Assembly (NCBI RefSeq): GCF_030817495.1 | Contig: NZ_JAUSZK010000001.1 | Span: 2,397,001 to 2,461,000, forward strand | Direction: 5' to 3' | Origin: Streptomyces sp. V3I7 | GTDB lineage: Bacteria > Actinomycetota > Actinomycetes > Streptomycetales > Streptomycetaceae | Length of the DNA: 64,000 bases | Shown: positions 20,408 to 27,777 of the stretch, in pieces | How the letters are laid out: each line of letters starts with the position of its first letter | How positions within the stretch are numbered: position 1 is the first letter of the stretch | Position numbers and translations under genes: made by a program | Notes under the pieces: model-generated | Seen by the model: the letters and a program-made list of their open reading frames with translations, nothing else | Database searches by the model: none | What the model was told of the DNA's origin: nothing

Positions 20408-21340
20408 ATGACCGTCCAGGACATCCGCGCCTTCAACCGCTTCTACACGAACCTGATCGGCGCCCTCGACTACGGCCGCCACCTGTACGCGCCCTACACC
20501 CTCACCGAGTCCCGCGTCCTGTACGAGCTGGCCCACTCCCTGCGCACGGACGCCGCCGATCTGCGCGGCGAACTGTCGCTCGACGCGGGCTACTTGAGCC
20601 GCATCCTCAACAAGTTCGAGCAGGACGGCCTGATCGAGCGCGGCCGCTCCGACAGGGACCCCCGCCGGCGGCGCATCACGCTGACCGCGCGCGGGCGTGA
20701 GGCCGCCGTACTGCTGGACGAGCGGGCGCGGGAGACCGTCGGCTCGCTGCTCGCGAACGTGGCCGCCGCCGATCGGCCCCGCCTGGCGGAGGCGATGCGC
20801 ACCATCCGGACCCTCCTCGGGGACACGGACGCCCGGGACCCCGACGACGTCGTCCTGCGCGAGCCCGGCCCCGGCGACCTCGGCTGGATCGTGCAGCGCA
20901 ACGCCGCGCTGTACGCCGCCGAGTACGACTGGAACGCCGAGTACGAGGCCCTGGTGGCGCGCATCGTCGCCGATTTCGCGGCGGATCACGACCCGCGGCT
21001 GGAGCGGGTGTGGATCGCCGAGCACGACGGCCGTCCGGTGGGATGCGTGATGTGCGTACGGGACGACGCCCCCGGCACCGCCCGGCTCCGGCTGCTCCTC
21101 GTCGAGCCAGACGCGCGCGGGTTGCGCATCGGGGACCGACTGGTGCGTGCCGTGGTCGACTTCGCGCGCGAGGCCGGCTATCGCGATCTGGTCCTATGGA
21201 CCAACGACGTCCTCGGCGCCGCCCGCCGCATCTACCAGCGCCACGGCTTCACCCTCGTCGCCGAGAAGCCGCACCACTCCTTCGGCAAGGACCTGGTGGG
21301 CCAGGACTGGCGCCTGGACCTGCACGGCCCCGCGTCATGA
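20408..21340 (+). CDS. Fused MarR-type regulator/GNAT N-acetyltransferase
   Basis: A 310-residue fusion. Residues 1-145 form a MarR winged helix (AADLRGELSLDAGYLSRILNKFEQDGLIER, then a wing with SDRDPRRRRITLT). Residues 150-305 form a GNAT domain with RLRLLLVEPDARGLRIGDRLVRA, a variant of the acetyl-CoA pyrophosphate loop, and a C-terminal RRIYQRHGFTLVAEKPHHSFGKDL. Such bifunctional proteins are widespread in actinobacteria, but the acetylated substrate and ligand are unknown. The stop overlaps the next ATG by 4 nt, so the isomerase is translationally coupled. Confidence 0.9.
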   Translation: MTVQDIRAFNRFYTNLIGALDYGRHLYAPYTLTESRVLYELAHSLRTDAADLRGELSLDAGYLSRILNKFEQDGLIERGRSDRDPRRRRITLTARGREAAVLLDERARETVGSLLANVAAADRPRLAEAMRTIRTLLGDTDARDPDDVVLREPGPGDLGWIVQRNAALYAAEYDWNAEYEALVARIVADFAADHDPRLERVWIAEHDGRPVGCVMCVRDDAPGTARLRLLLVEPDARGLRIGDRLVRAVVDFAREAGYRDLVLWTNDVLGAARRIYQRHGFTLVAEKPHHSFGKDLVGQDWRLDLHGPAS

Positions 21341-22140
21341 GGCTCGCCTTCTCCACCCTCGGGATCTCCGGCCTCCCCGTGTCCGAGGCCCTGGCGCTCG
21401 CGACCGCCCACGGCTGGGACGGCATCGAGCTGCGCGCCCACCCCGAGGAGCCGGTCCACCCGGGCCTCGACCGGGCCGAACGGACGCGAACGGCCGAGGA
21501 GTTCGAGGCGGCGGGGGTGCAACTGCTGGCGCTCGCCGGGTACGCGCGCGTCGCCGCCCCCGGGGACGACGGCCCCGTACTGACGGAGATCAGCCAACTC
21601 CTCACTCTCGCCCATGACTTGAAAGCCCCCTTCGTACGCGTCTTCCCGGGCGCCACCCGCGGCCAGTCACGCACGGACGCCGACGCCACCGCCGCCCGAC
21701 GACTGGGCACGGCCGCCGAGGAGGCCGCCGCGCTCGGCGTCCGCATCCTCCTGGAGACGCACGACACGCACCGCACCGGCGCCGACGCCATCCGCGTCCT
21801 GGGCCCGGTCGGCCACCGCCACGCGGGCGCCCTGTGGGACGTACTGCACACGTGGCTGGGCGGCGAGCATCCGAGGGAGACGTTCGCGGCGCTGTCCCCA
21901 CACCTCGGCTACGTCCAGGTCAAGGACGTCGCCTCCCCCGACGACACCACCCCGCTCCCCCTCGGCACCGGCGCCGTCCCGCTCGCCGAGTGCGTGCGGG
22001 CCCTCGTACGGGGCGGCTGGGACGGCTGGCTGTGCTGGGAGTACGAGAAGCGGTGGTACGAGGCGGCGGCCCCGCTCCCCGAACTGCTGGAGGCGGGCCG
22101 CGCCCACCTCACCCGCCTGCTCATCAACGAGGCGGTGTAG
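21337..22140 (+). CDS. Sugar phosphate isomerase/epimerase-family TIM barrel
   Basis: A 267-residue xylose-isomerase-like TIM barrel (AP-endonuclease-2 fold). Typical strands with likely metal ligands are HGWDGIELRAHPEEP (Glu), ILLETHDTHRTG (Glu/His), ALWDVLHTWLGGEHP (Asp/His), VQVKDVASPD and WLCWEYEKRW (terminal Glu). The ATG at 21337 forms an ATGA overlap with the MarR-GNAT stop; upstream open frame belongs to that gene. The substrate is unknown. Being encoded with a MarR-GNAT protein suggests a dedicated small pathway, but this is only inference. Confidence 0.83.
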   Translation: MRLAFSTLGISGLPVSEALALATAHGWDGIELRAHPEEPVHPGLDRAERTRTAEEFEAAGVQLLALAGYARVAAPGDDGPVLTEISQLLTLAHDLKAPFVRVFPGATRGQSRTDADATAARRLGTAAEEAAALGVRILLETHDTHRTGADAIRVLGPVGHRHAGALWDVLHTWLGGEHPRETFAALSPHLGYVQVKDVASPDDTTPLPLGTGAVPLAECVRALVRGGWDGWLCWEYEKRWYEAAAPLPELLEAGRAHLTRLLINEAV

Positions 22141-22149
22141 CACCGGGGT

Positions 22150-22365
22150 TCAGTCCAGCGCGTCGAGAGCGGCGACGATGTCGGCGGGTTCGGCGCGGGC
22201 GGTGTAGTCGGTGCCGACGAAGGCCCAGCGGATCACGCCGGCGCGATCGATGACGTAGGTGGCGGGCAGCGGCAGCGTGCGCGGGTGGCCGCCGTTGACG
22301 CACTGGAGGCCGAAGCCGAGCTTGTCGTAGACGGCGGCCAGGTCGTCGGGACCACGGGTGGACAT
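22150..22365 (-). pseudogene. Truncated peroxiredoxin-like (AhpC/TSA) C-terminal remnant
   Basis: About 71 residues matching only the C-terminal half of a peroxiredoxin-like redoxin: DLAAVYDKLGFGLQCVNGGHPRTLP, then ATYVIDRAGVIRWAFVGTDYTARAEP and a final VAALDAL helix. The N-terminal thioredoxin fold half with the peroxidatic Cys is absent, and the family is normally about 170-220 residues. The homology stops close to 22360, just before an unrelated CGNR gene. This looks like a gene cut by an insertion or deletion. Expression of a functional protein is unlikely. Confidence 0.75.
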
Positions 22366-22393
22366 CTATGGCGACCAGTCGCGGCGCGAGTCG

Positions 22394-22918
22394 TCACCGT
22401 TCCCGCTGACGAGCGCGGTGCCGACGGACGGCATCCCGGCTGCCGCAGCGTGGTGAGCAGTACCGCTGGGTGCCGTTCCGCGAGGTGTCGACGACGACGT
22501 TCGTGCAGGGGTGAGCGGCGCACCGGCCGAGGCGATTCATGCCACGCGTTGTCAGGTGCAGGGCCGTCCCGACGCTGAACACGGCGTGCAGCACTCGCGG
22601 TAGGTCGTCGTCGACGTCGCGATAGTGCAAGTGCCAGCCCTCGCCGTTGTGGTCGGTCAGGCGTGGATACGCAGTCGCGGCGGCCATCTGCTCGTTGAGG
22701 ATCGCTGCCCGCTCGTTCGGGTCATGGGCGTCGACGACCCGGAGCCAGTCGTCGAGCACTGCCCGGCAGCGGGCGTGGTCGTCGGGCCGCTCGTGGAGGG
22801 GCATCGTCATGCCGAACCCCCGGGTCCGCTCGACGATCCCGGCCCGGGTGTCGGGCCAGTCGTCGGTCAAGGAACGGGCGAGGAGTACGGCATACTCGCC
22901 GTAAGGGTTGAGATGCAT
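22394..22918 (-). CDS. CGNR zinc-finger (ABATE domain) putative transcriptional regulator
   Basis: A 174-residue protein. The N-terminal ABATE region begins LNPYGEYAVLLARSLTDDWPDTRAG, and the C-terminal treble-clef CGNR zinc finger has Cys in RCAAHPCTNVVVDTSRNGTQRYCSPRCGSRDAVRRHRARQ, where the expected CGNR appears as the variant CGSR. These proteins are presumed stress-related regulators. It diverges from the LysE exporter gene with only 25 nt between start codons, so it is probably the local regulator of that exporter. Confidence 0.85.
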   Translation of the reverse strand: MHLNPYGEYAVLLARSLTDDWPDTRAGIVERTRGFGMTMPLHERPDDHARCRAVLDDWLRVVDAHDPNERAAILNEQMAAATAYPRLTDHNGEGWHLHYRDVDDDLPRVLHAVFSVGTALHLTTRGMNRLGRCAAHPCTNVVVDTSRNGTQRYCSPRCGSRDAVRRHRARQRER

Positions 22919-22943
22919 AAGGCCATTACATCAAGGTGAGTGC

Positions 22944-23612
22944 ATGCCTCTCACCTCGTTGTCCTCACCCGTCTTGGGTGCGTCCGTCCTCGGGATGGCG
23001 CTCACCGCGCTGGCCATGGTGCTGACTCCCGGGCCCAACATGATCTACCTCGTTTCGCGCAGCATCAGCCAGGGGCGCGCTGCGGGGCTCGTCTCCCTGA
23101 CCGGCACCGGCGTCGGCTTCGTCATCTACATGCTGATGGCCAACCTCGGCCTCGCGGTCGTGTTCGTCGCCGTGCCCTGGTTGTTCATCGGCTTCAAAGC
23201 CGCCGGCGTCCTCTACCTGATCCACCTCGCCTGGCAGGCCCTACGCCCCGAAGGGCAAGGCGTGTTCGAGGTCCGTGACATTCCCCGTGACAGCCCGGCC
23301 CGACTCTTCCGTATGGGGCTGATGACGAACCTGCTCAACCCCAAGGCCGCGATCATGTACCTGACCCTGATCCCGCAGTTCATCGACCCCCGTCGCGGTC
23401 ATCCGACCGTGCAGGGCCTGACTCTCGGGTCGGTCCAGATCGCGGTGAGTCTGACCGTCAACACCCTGATCATCATCGCCGCCGGCGCCATAGCCACCTT
23501 CCTCGGGCAACGCCCGAGCTGGGCCACCGTGCAACGCCGCATCACCGGCACCCTCCTGGGCGCCGTCGCACTTCTGCTCGCCCGCGAGGTGCCCGCTCAA
23601 GCCCGAGTCTGA
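22944..23612 (+). CDS. LysE/RhtB-family amino acid exporter
   Basis: A 222-residue membrane protein with about six hydrophobic segments. The family hallmark TPGPNMIYLVSRSISQGRAAGL (from about residue 29) is followed by GFKAAGVLYLIHLAWQALRP and GLMTNLLNPKAAIMYLTLIPQFIDP. It exports an amino acid or related metabolite such as lysine, arginine, homoserine or an analogue. The ATG at 22944 is chosen over an upstream ATG at 22908 that would overlap the divergent CGNR gene. Together with the CGNR gene and the broken peroxiredoxin it looks like an acquired cassette. Confidence 0.88.
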   Translation: MPLTSLSSPVLGASVLGMALTALAMVLTPGPNMIYLVSRSISQGRAAGLVSLTGTGVGFVIYMLMANLGLAVVFVAVPWLFIGFKAAGVLYLIHLAWQALRPEGQGVFEVRDIPRDSPARLFRMGLMTNLLNPKAAIMYLTLIPQFIDPRRGHPTVQGLTLGSVQIAVSLTVNTLIIIAAGAIATFLGQRPSWATVQRRITGTLLGAVALLLAREVPAQARV

Positions 23613-23674
23613 CGAGACCCCCTACCAAGAACAGGTCTTGCCTGTCTGCACCGCGCCCCTTCCTGTGCGGTCCC

Positions 23675-23703
23675 TTGACGGAAAGAAACTTCCCGGATAT
23701 TGG
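23675..23703 (+). promoter_or_regulatory. Promoter of the GH3 glycosidase gene
   Basis: TTGACG (23675-23680), 17 nt, TATTGG (23698-23703). The start would lie near 23710, about 43 nt before the GTG. The left arm of the inverted repeat falls between the hexamers. Confidence 0.55.
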
Positions 23704-23721
23704 TGACACCTCGGAAGTTTC
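23685..23721. promoter_or_regulatory. Inverted-repeat operator in the GH3 promoter
   Basis: GAAACTTCC (23685-23693) and GGAAGTTTC (23713-23721) are perfect 9-bp inverted arms with centres 28 bp apart. One arm sits between -35 and -10 and the other just after the likely start. The arms resemble the GAAA...TTTC boxes reported upstream of Streptomyces xylanase genes; any shared regulator is inference. Confidence 0.6.
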
Positions 23722-23752
23722 CTTCAGCGGTTCTCCTCCGGAAGGAGCGCAC

Positions 23753-25657
23753 GTGCAGGACAGCAGCACGGGAAGATCGGGAACATCGGGTAGATCGGGA
23801 AGCTCGGATCAGCCCCAGGCGCGGCCCCACGCGCGGCCGTCCCGGCGGGCCGTTCTCGCCGCGACCGCGACCGTCGGCGTCACCGCCGCACTGGCGGGCG
23901 GCGGCGGAACCGCGTACGCCGGCACCGACGCCCCCACCGACGCCGCCCAGGCCGACCGCAGGCTCCAGGCCCTCATCTCCCGCATGACGCTCGAGGAGAA
24001 GGTCGGCCAGCTCTTCGTGATGCGGGTGTACGGGCACTCCGCCACCGACCCCGACCAGGCCGACATCGACGCCAACCTCAGCGAGATCGGCGTACGCACC
24101 GCGGCCGAGCTGATCGCCAAGTACCGCGTCGGCGGCATCATCTACTTCACCTGGGCCCACAACACCCGGAACCCGCACCAGATCGCCGCCCTGTCCAACG
24201 GCATCCAACAGGCCTCGCTCGACCTGCCCCGCGGGCTGCCCCTGCTCATCGCCACCGACCAGGAGCACGGCATCGTCTGCCGGGTCGGCAGGCCCGCCAC
24301 CCTCTTCCCGGGCGCGATGGCCATGGGCGCGGGCGGATCGCGCGGCGACGCCCGCACCCTCGGCCGGATCTCCGGCGCCGAGCTGCGCGCGATCGGCATC
24401 AACCAGGACTACTCCCCCGACGCCGACGTGAACGTCAACCCGGCCAACCCGGTCATCGGCGTCCGGTCCTTCGGCGCCGACCCGGAGGCGGTCGCCGGTC
24501 TGGTGGCCGCCGAGGTGAAGGGCTACCAGGCCTCCGGCGTCGCGGCCACCGCCAAGCACTTCCCCGGACACGGCGACACGGCCGTCGACAGCCACTTCGG
24601 CTTCCCGGTCATCACGCACAGCCGGGAGCTGTGGGAGGAGCTGGACGCCGTGCCCTTCCGGGCCGCGATCCGGTCCGGCATCGACTCGATCATGACGGCC
24701 CACATCCAGTTCCCGGCCCTGGACGACGCCGGCGACCCGGCGACCCTCTCCCACCCGATCCTCACCGGCATCCTGCGCGGCGAACTGGGCTACGACGGCG
24801 TCGTGGTGACCGACTCCCTCGGTATGGAGGGCGTGCGCACCAAGTACGGCGACGACCGGGTGCCGGTGCTCGCCCTGAAGGCGGGCGTCGACCAGCTCCT
24901 CAACCCGCCGAAGCTGGACGTGGCGTGGAACGCCGTCCTGAACGCGGTGCGCGGCGGCGAGCTCACCGAGGCCCGGCTCGACGAGTCCCTCCTGCGCATC
25001 CTGCGCCTCAAGGCGAAGCTCGGACTCCTCCAGGACCCGTACGCCGACGAGGCCGCCGTCGACCGCAGGGTCGGCACGGACGAACACCTCGCGGCGGCCG
25101 ACCGGATCGCCGAGCGCACGACGACACTGCTGGTCAACGAGGGCGGCATCCTGCCGCTGTCCCGCCGTACGCACACCAAGGTGCTGGTCGTCGGCGCCGA
25201 CCCGGCCTCCCCGTCGGGTACGACCGGCCCGCCCACCGGCGTTCTGGCCGGCGCACTCACCGAACTGGGCTTCGCGGCCACGGCCCTGTCGACCGGCACG
25301 GCTCCCTCGGCCGCCACCATCGCCAAGGCGGTCGCGGCCGCGCAGAACGCGGACGCGGTGGTCGTGGGGACGTACAACCTCACGGCGAGCAGCAGCCAGA
25401 AGACGCTCGTGCGGCAACTCCTCGCCACTGGCAAGCCGTTGGTGGCCGTGGCCATCAGGAACCCGTACGACGTGGCCCAACTGGGCGAGGTCCGCGGCTA
25501 CCTGGCGTCCTACTCCTGGACCGACGTCGAACTGCGCGCCGCGGCCCGGGTGATCGCCGGGCAGGTGGACCCGCAGGGCACGCTGCCGGTGCCGGTGCAG
25601 CGGGCGGACGATCCGACCCAGGTGCTGTACCCCGTCGGCCACGGGCTGTCGTACTGA
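23753..25657 (+). CDS. Secreted glycoside hydrolase family 3 enzyme (beta-N-acetylglucosaminidase/beta-glucosidase type)
   Basis: A 634-residue exported GH3 enzyme. The GTG start has GAAGGAG 6 nt upstream. A long N-region with SRRAVLA at about 30 and an Ala/Gly-rich core ending at TAYA is a Tat signal. The catalytic barrel has EEKVGQLFVMRVYG, ATDQEHG, KHFPGHGDT (about 268), the NagZ-like motif with the nearby DSH dyad, and VVTDSLGMEGV with the candidate nucleophile Asp. The C-terminal alpha/beta sandwich (from about 470) carries LLVNEGGILPL. The KHFPGHG motif favours N-acetyl-hexosaminides over glucosides. A strong operator precedes the gene. Confidence 0.9.
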   Translation: MQDSSTGRSGTSGRSGSSDQPQARPHARPSRRAVLAATATVGVTAALAGGGGTAYAGTDAPTDAAQADRRLQALISRMTLEEKVGQLFVMRVYGHSATDPDQADIDANLSEIGVRTAAELIAKYRVGGIIYFTWAHNTRNPHQIAALSNGIQQASLDLPRGLPLLIATDQEHGIVCRVGRPATLFPGAMAMGAGGSRGDARTLGRISGAELRAIGINQDYSPDADVNVNPANPVIGVRSFGADPEAVAGLVAAEVKGYQASGVAATAKHFPGHGDTAVDSHFGFPVITHSRELWEELDAVPFRAAIRSGIDSIMTAHIQFPALDDAGDPATLSHPILTGILRGELGYDGVVVTDSLGMEGVRTKYGDDRVPVLALKAGVDQLLNPPKLDVAWNAVLNAVRGGELTEARLDESLLRILRLKAKLGLLQDPYADEAAVDRRVGTDEHLAAADRIAERTTTLLVNEGGILPLSRRTHTKVLVVGADPASPSGTTGPPTGVLAGALTELGFAATALSTGTAPSAATIAKAVAAAQNADAVVVGTYNLTASSSQKTLVRQLLATGKPLVAVAIRNPYDVAQLGEVRGYLASYSWTDVELRAAARVIAGQVDPQGTLPVPVQRADDPTQVLYPVGHGLSY

Positions 25658-25691
25658 CGGTACGCAACGCGTACGCACCGCATCGGGCGTC

Positions 25692-25723
25692 GCGCCCGCC
25701 CGCTGCGATGAGCGGACGGGCGC
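25692..25723. terminator. Convergent stem-loop terminator
   Basis: 25692-25704 pairs with 25711-25723 in 12 of 13 positions around a GCGATG loop. It lies between the GH3 stop (25657) and the peptidase stop (25763) of convergent genes and may serve both. Confidence 0.75.
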
Positions 25724-25762
25724 GGCCCCCGGTACCTCAACTGCCTTACGGCAGCGGCCGGA

Positions 25763-27199
25763 TCACGGACGCAGCGCCTGCTCCCGCTCCACGTCCCGTA
25801 CGTCCAGCCGGGCGTCGTGACGTGCCAGCGGCTTCGCCGCAGACGGGTCGGCCTGGACGGCCGCGGAGGCGACACCGGCCCACTCAAGGATCCGCGCGGT
25901 GGCGAGCGCCTTCTCGTCGGGGACCAGGCCCGCCACGTTCGCGCCGTGGTTCATTCCGGGCGCGGTGAAGACGTACGAGTCGCTCGCGCCGTTGCCGAGG
26001 CGGAACCGCTCGGCACCCCACGGGTCGTTCTGCCCGTAGACGTAGAGCATCTGGTGGGCGTTCTGACGCACCCACGTGTCCACGTCCCGCATCGCCGACG
26101 GCTGGAACTTCATCGGGATCGAGCGCGGGACGAAGTTCCGCGGGGGCTGGGAGCCGTACCGGATCAGCTCCTTCTCGATGTGCGGGAACTCGATCGTCGG
26201 CGCGCCCAGCTGCGTGCCCGCCTGGTAGTAGTACGGCGTGTACCGCTCCAGGCCCTGGTCGGCGTAGGCGGAGAAGCCGGAGATCGTGTCGATCGAGTCC
26301 CAGATCTCCTGGTCGGTCGCGGTCTTCGCGTCGGCCGGGATCGTGTCGCAGTCGGACAGCAGGCTGTACTGCCAGAAGCCCCAGACGTAGTCGAGGACGA
26401 CGGCTTCGTAGGCGCGGTCCAGGCTGCCGACGGTGGTGAAGGTGTAGCCGTTGTCGGCGGCGTAGGCCTCGTACTTCTTCTCCAACGGCTCGCGGCGCAC
26501 CAGGGCTTCGCGCTGCACCGCGTTCAGCCGGTCGCGGCACTCCTTGGTGCCGACGCTCGCGAAGAAGCGGTCGTACGCCGAGTCCTCGTCGTTGACCACG
26601 TCGTTGGGGGCGACGTAGGCAACGACGCCGTCCATGTCGCGCGGGTAGAAGCGCTCGTAGTAGGTGGCGGTCATGCCGCCCTTGGAGCCGCCGGTGGAGA
26701 TCCACTTGTGGTCGTAGACCGGCTTGAGCGCCTCGAAGATGCGGTGCTGGTCGCTCGCCGCCTGCCAGATGTCGAGCTTGGACCAGTCGGCCGGGTCGGG
26801 GCGGGACGGCGTGAAGAAGCGGTACTCCATGGAGACCTGGTTGCCGTCCACGATCTGGGTGGGCTCACGGCGGCTGGGAGTGGTGGAGACGTTGTAGCCG
26901 CCGGTGTAGAAGACCGTCGGGCGGCTGACGTCCTTGTGCAGCACGGTGATCCGCTGCTGGAACGTGCCCGCCGACGGGTGCCGGTGGTCGACCGGCTGGG
27001 TGTAGTTCAGGACGAAGAAGCGGTAGCCGGTGTAGGGCTTCTCCTCGACCAGGCTCATGCCCGGGATCGCGAGGAGCCGCTCCTTGATGTCGGTGCTGCC
27101 GGTCGTGGCCTCCGGCTGGGCAGCGGTGGCCGCCCCGGCCGTGCTCAGCGTGCCTATGAGCACCGTGAGCGCGAGCAGCCATCTGAGCGCCTTGCGCAT
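25763..27199 (-). CDS. Secreted S28-like serine peptidase (tripeptidyl aminopeptidase type)
   Basis: A 478-residue exported alpha/beta-fold peptidase of the Streptomyces PS-10/S28-related group. The signal peptide is residues 1-27 (MRKALRWLLALTVLIG core, cleavage after AATAA). FYTGGYNV suits the oxyanion region, GGSKGGM gives nucleophile Ser172, YGQNDPWG the Asp and GMNHGAN the His. Such enzymes remove tripeptides or Pro-containing peptides from protein N-termini outside the cell. The ATG at 27199 is chosen for GGGGAGGG upstream; an earlier in-frame start would spoil the signal peptide. Monocistronic. Confidence 0.87.
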   Translation of the reverse strand: MRKALRWLLALTVLIGTLSTAGAATAAQPEATTGSTDIKERLLAIPGMSLVEEKPYTGYRFFVLNYTQPVDHRHPSAGTFQQRITVLHKDVSRPTVFYTGGYNVSTTPSRREPTQIVDGNQVSMEYRFFTPSRPDPADWSKLDIWQAASDQHRIFEALKPVYDHKWISTGGSKGGMTATYYERFYPRDMDGVVAYVAPNDVVNDEDSAYDRFFASVGTKECRDRLNAVQREALVRREPLEKKYEAYAADNGYTFTTVGSLDRAYEAVVLDYVWGFWQYSLLSDCDTIPADAKTATDQEIWDSIDTISGFSAYADQGLERYTPYYYQAGTQLGAPTIEFPHIEKELIRYGSQPPRNFVPRSIPMKFQPSAMRDVDTWVRQNAHQMLYVYGQNDPWGAERFRLGNGASDSYVFTAPGMNHGANVAGLVPDEKALATARILEWAGVASAAVQADPSAAKPLARHDARLDVRDVEREQALRP

Positions 27200-27289
27200 G
27201 ACCCTCCCCTGTTTCCTGTGAAACACATGTGCGCCGGAAGCTATCGGAGCAACTGCCTTCACACCAGGGGGTATTGAGCTATCGGGACG

Positions 27290-27682
27290 TCAGCACAGGA
27301 TCCAGTCCGAACTCACCGAGCCCCGCCCCACCGAGCCCTTCACGCGCACACAGCGGTGCCCGGCGTGCACCGTGACCGGTCCGGCGCGGTACGTGTACCG
27401 GCCGCTGTCCGTGACCGGGCGGCTGCCGCGGGCCTGCACGCCGACCGTCATCGGGCGCTCGCCGCCGGGCTTTGCGGGGAGGGTGACGACGCAGACGTAG
27501 CCGCCCTGCCGGTAGACGTGGACGGCGCCGGTGGAGAAGGGCAGGACGCGCACCTCGCGTCCGGCGCAGGTGCCGTCCGCCGCCGCCTGCGCACTGCCGG
27601 GTACCGCGAGCGCGAGCGCCCCGGAGGCGGCCAACACGGCCGCGGCGAGCGCCAGTCGCCGCCGTATCCCACCGCTGTCCAC
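27290..27682 (-). CDS. Small secreted protein of unknown function
   Basis: A 130-residue protein from GTG 27682 with GGGAGGGG upstream. Residues 1-34 form a Sec signal peptide ending SAQAAA. The mature part of about 95 residues has four Cys (in GTCAG, YVCVV, HRCVRV and the C-terminal ILC) that could make two disulfides, and is rich in Val, Gly and Thr, suggesting a small beta-domain. I recognise no family. It lies 107 nt downstream of the ABC exporter stop but has its own good start signals. Confidence 0.7.
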   Translation of the reverse strand: MDSGGIRRRLALAAAVLAASGALALAVPGSAQAAADGTCAGREVRVLPFSTGAVHVYRQGGYVCVVTLPAKPGGERPMTVGVQARGSRPVTDSGRYTYRAGPVTVHAGHRCVRVKGSVGRGSVSSDWILC

Positions 27683-27777
27683 TGCCGCCCCTCCCGGATG
27701 ACCGTATGACCGTACTGCTGTACGGACGCACGGCATGGGTCGGACGGTTGCGCGACCGCCGGAAAGCGCCCCGGCGG

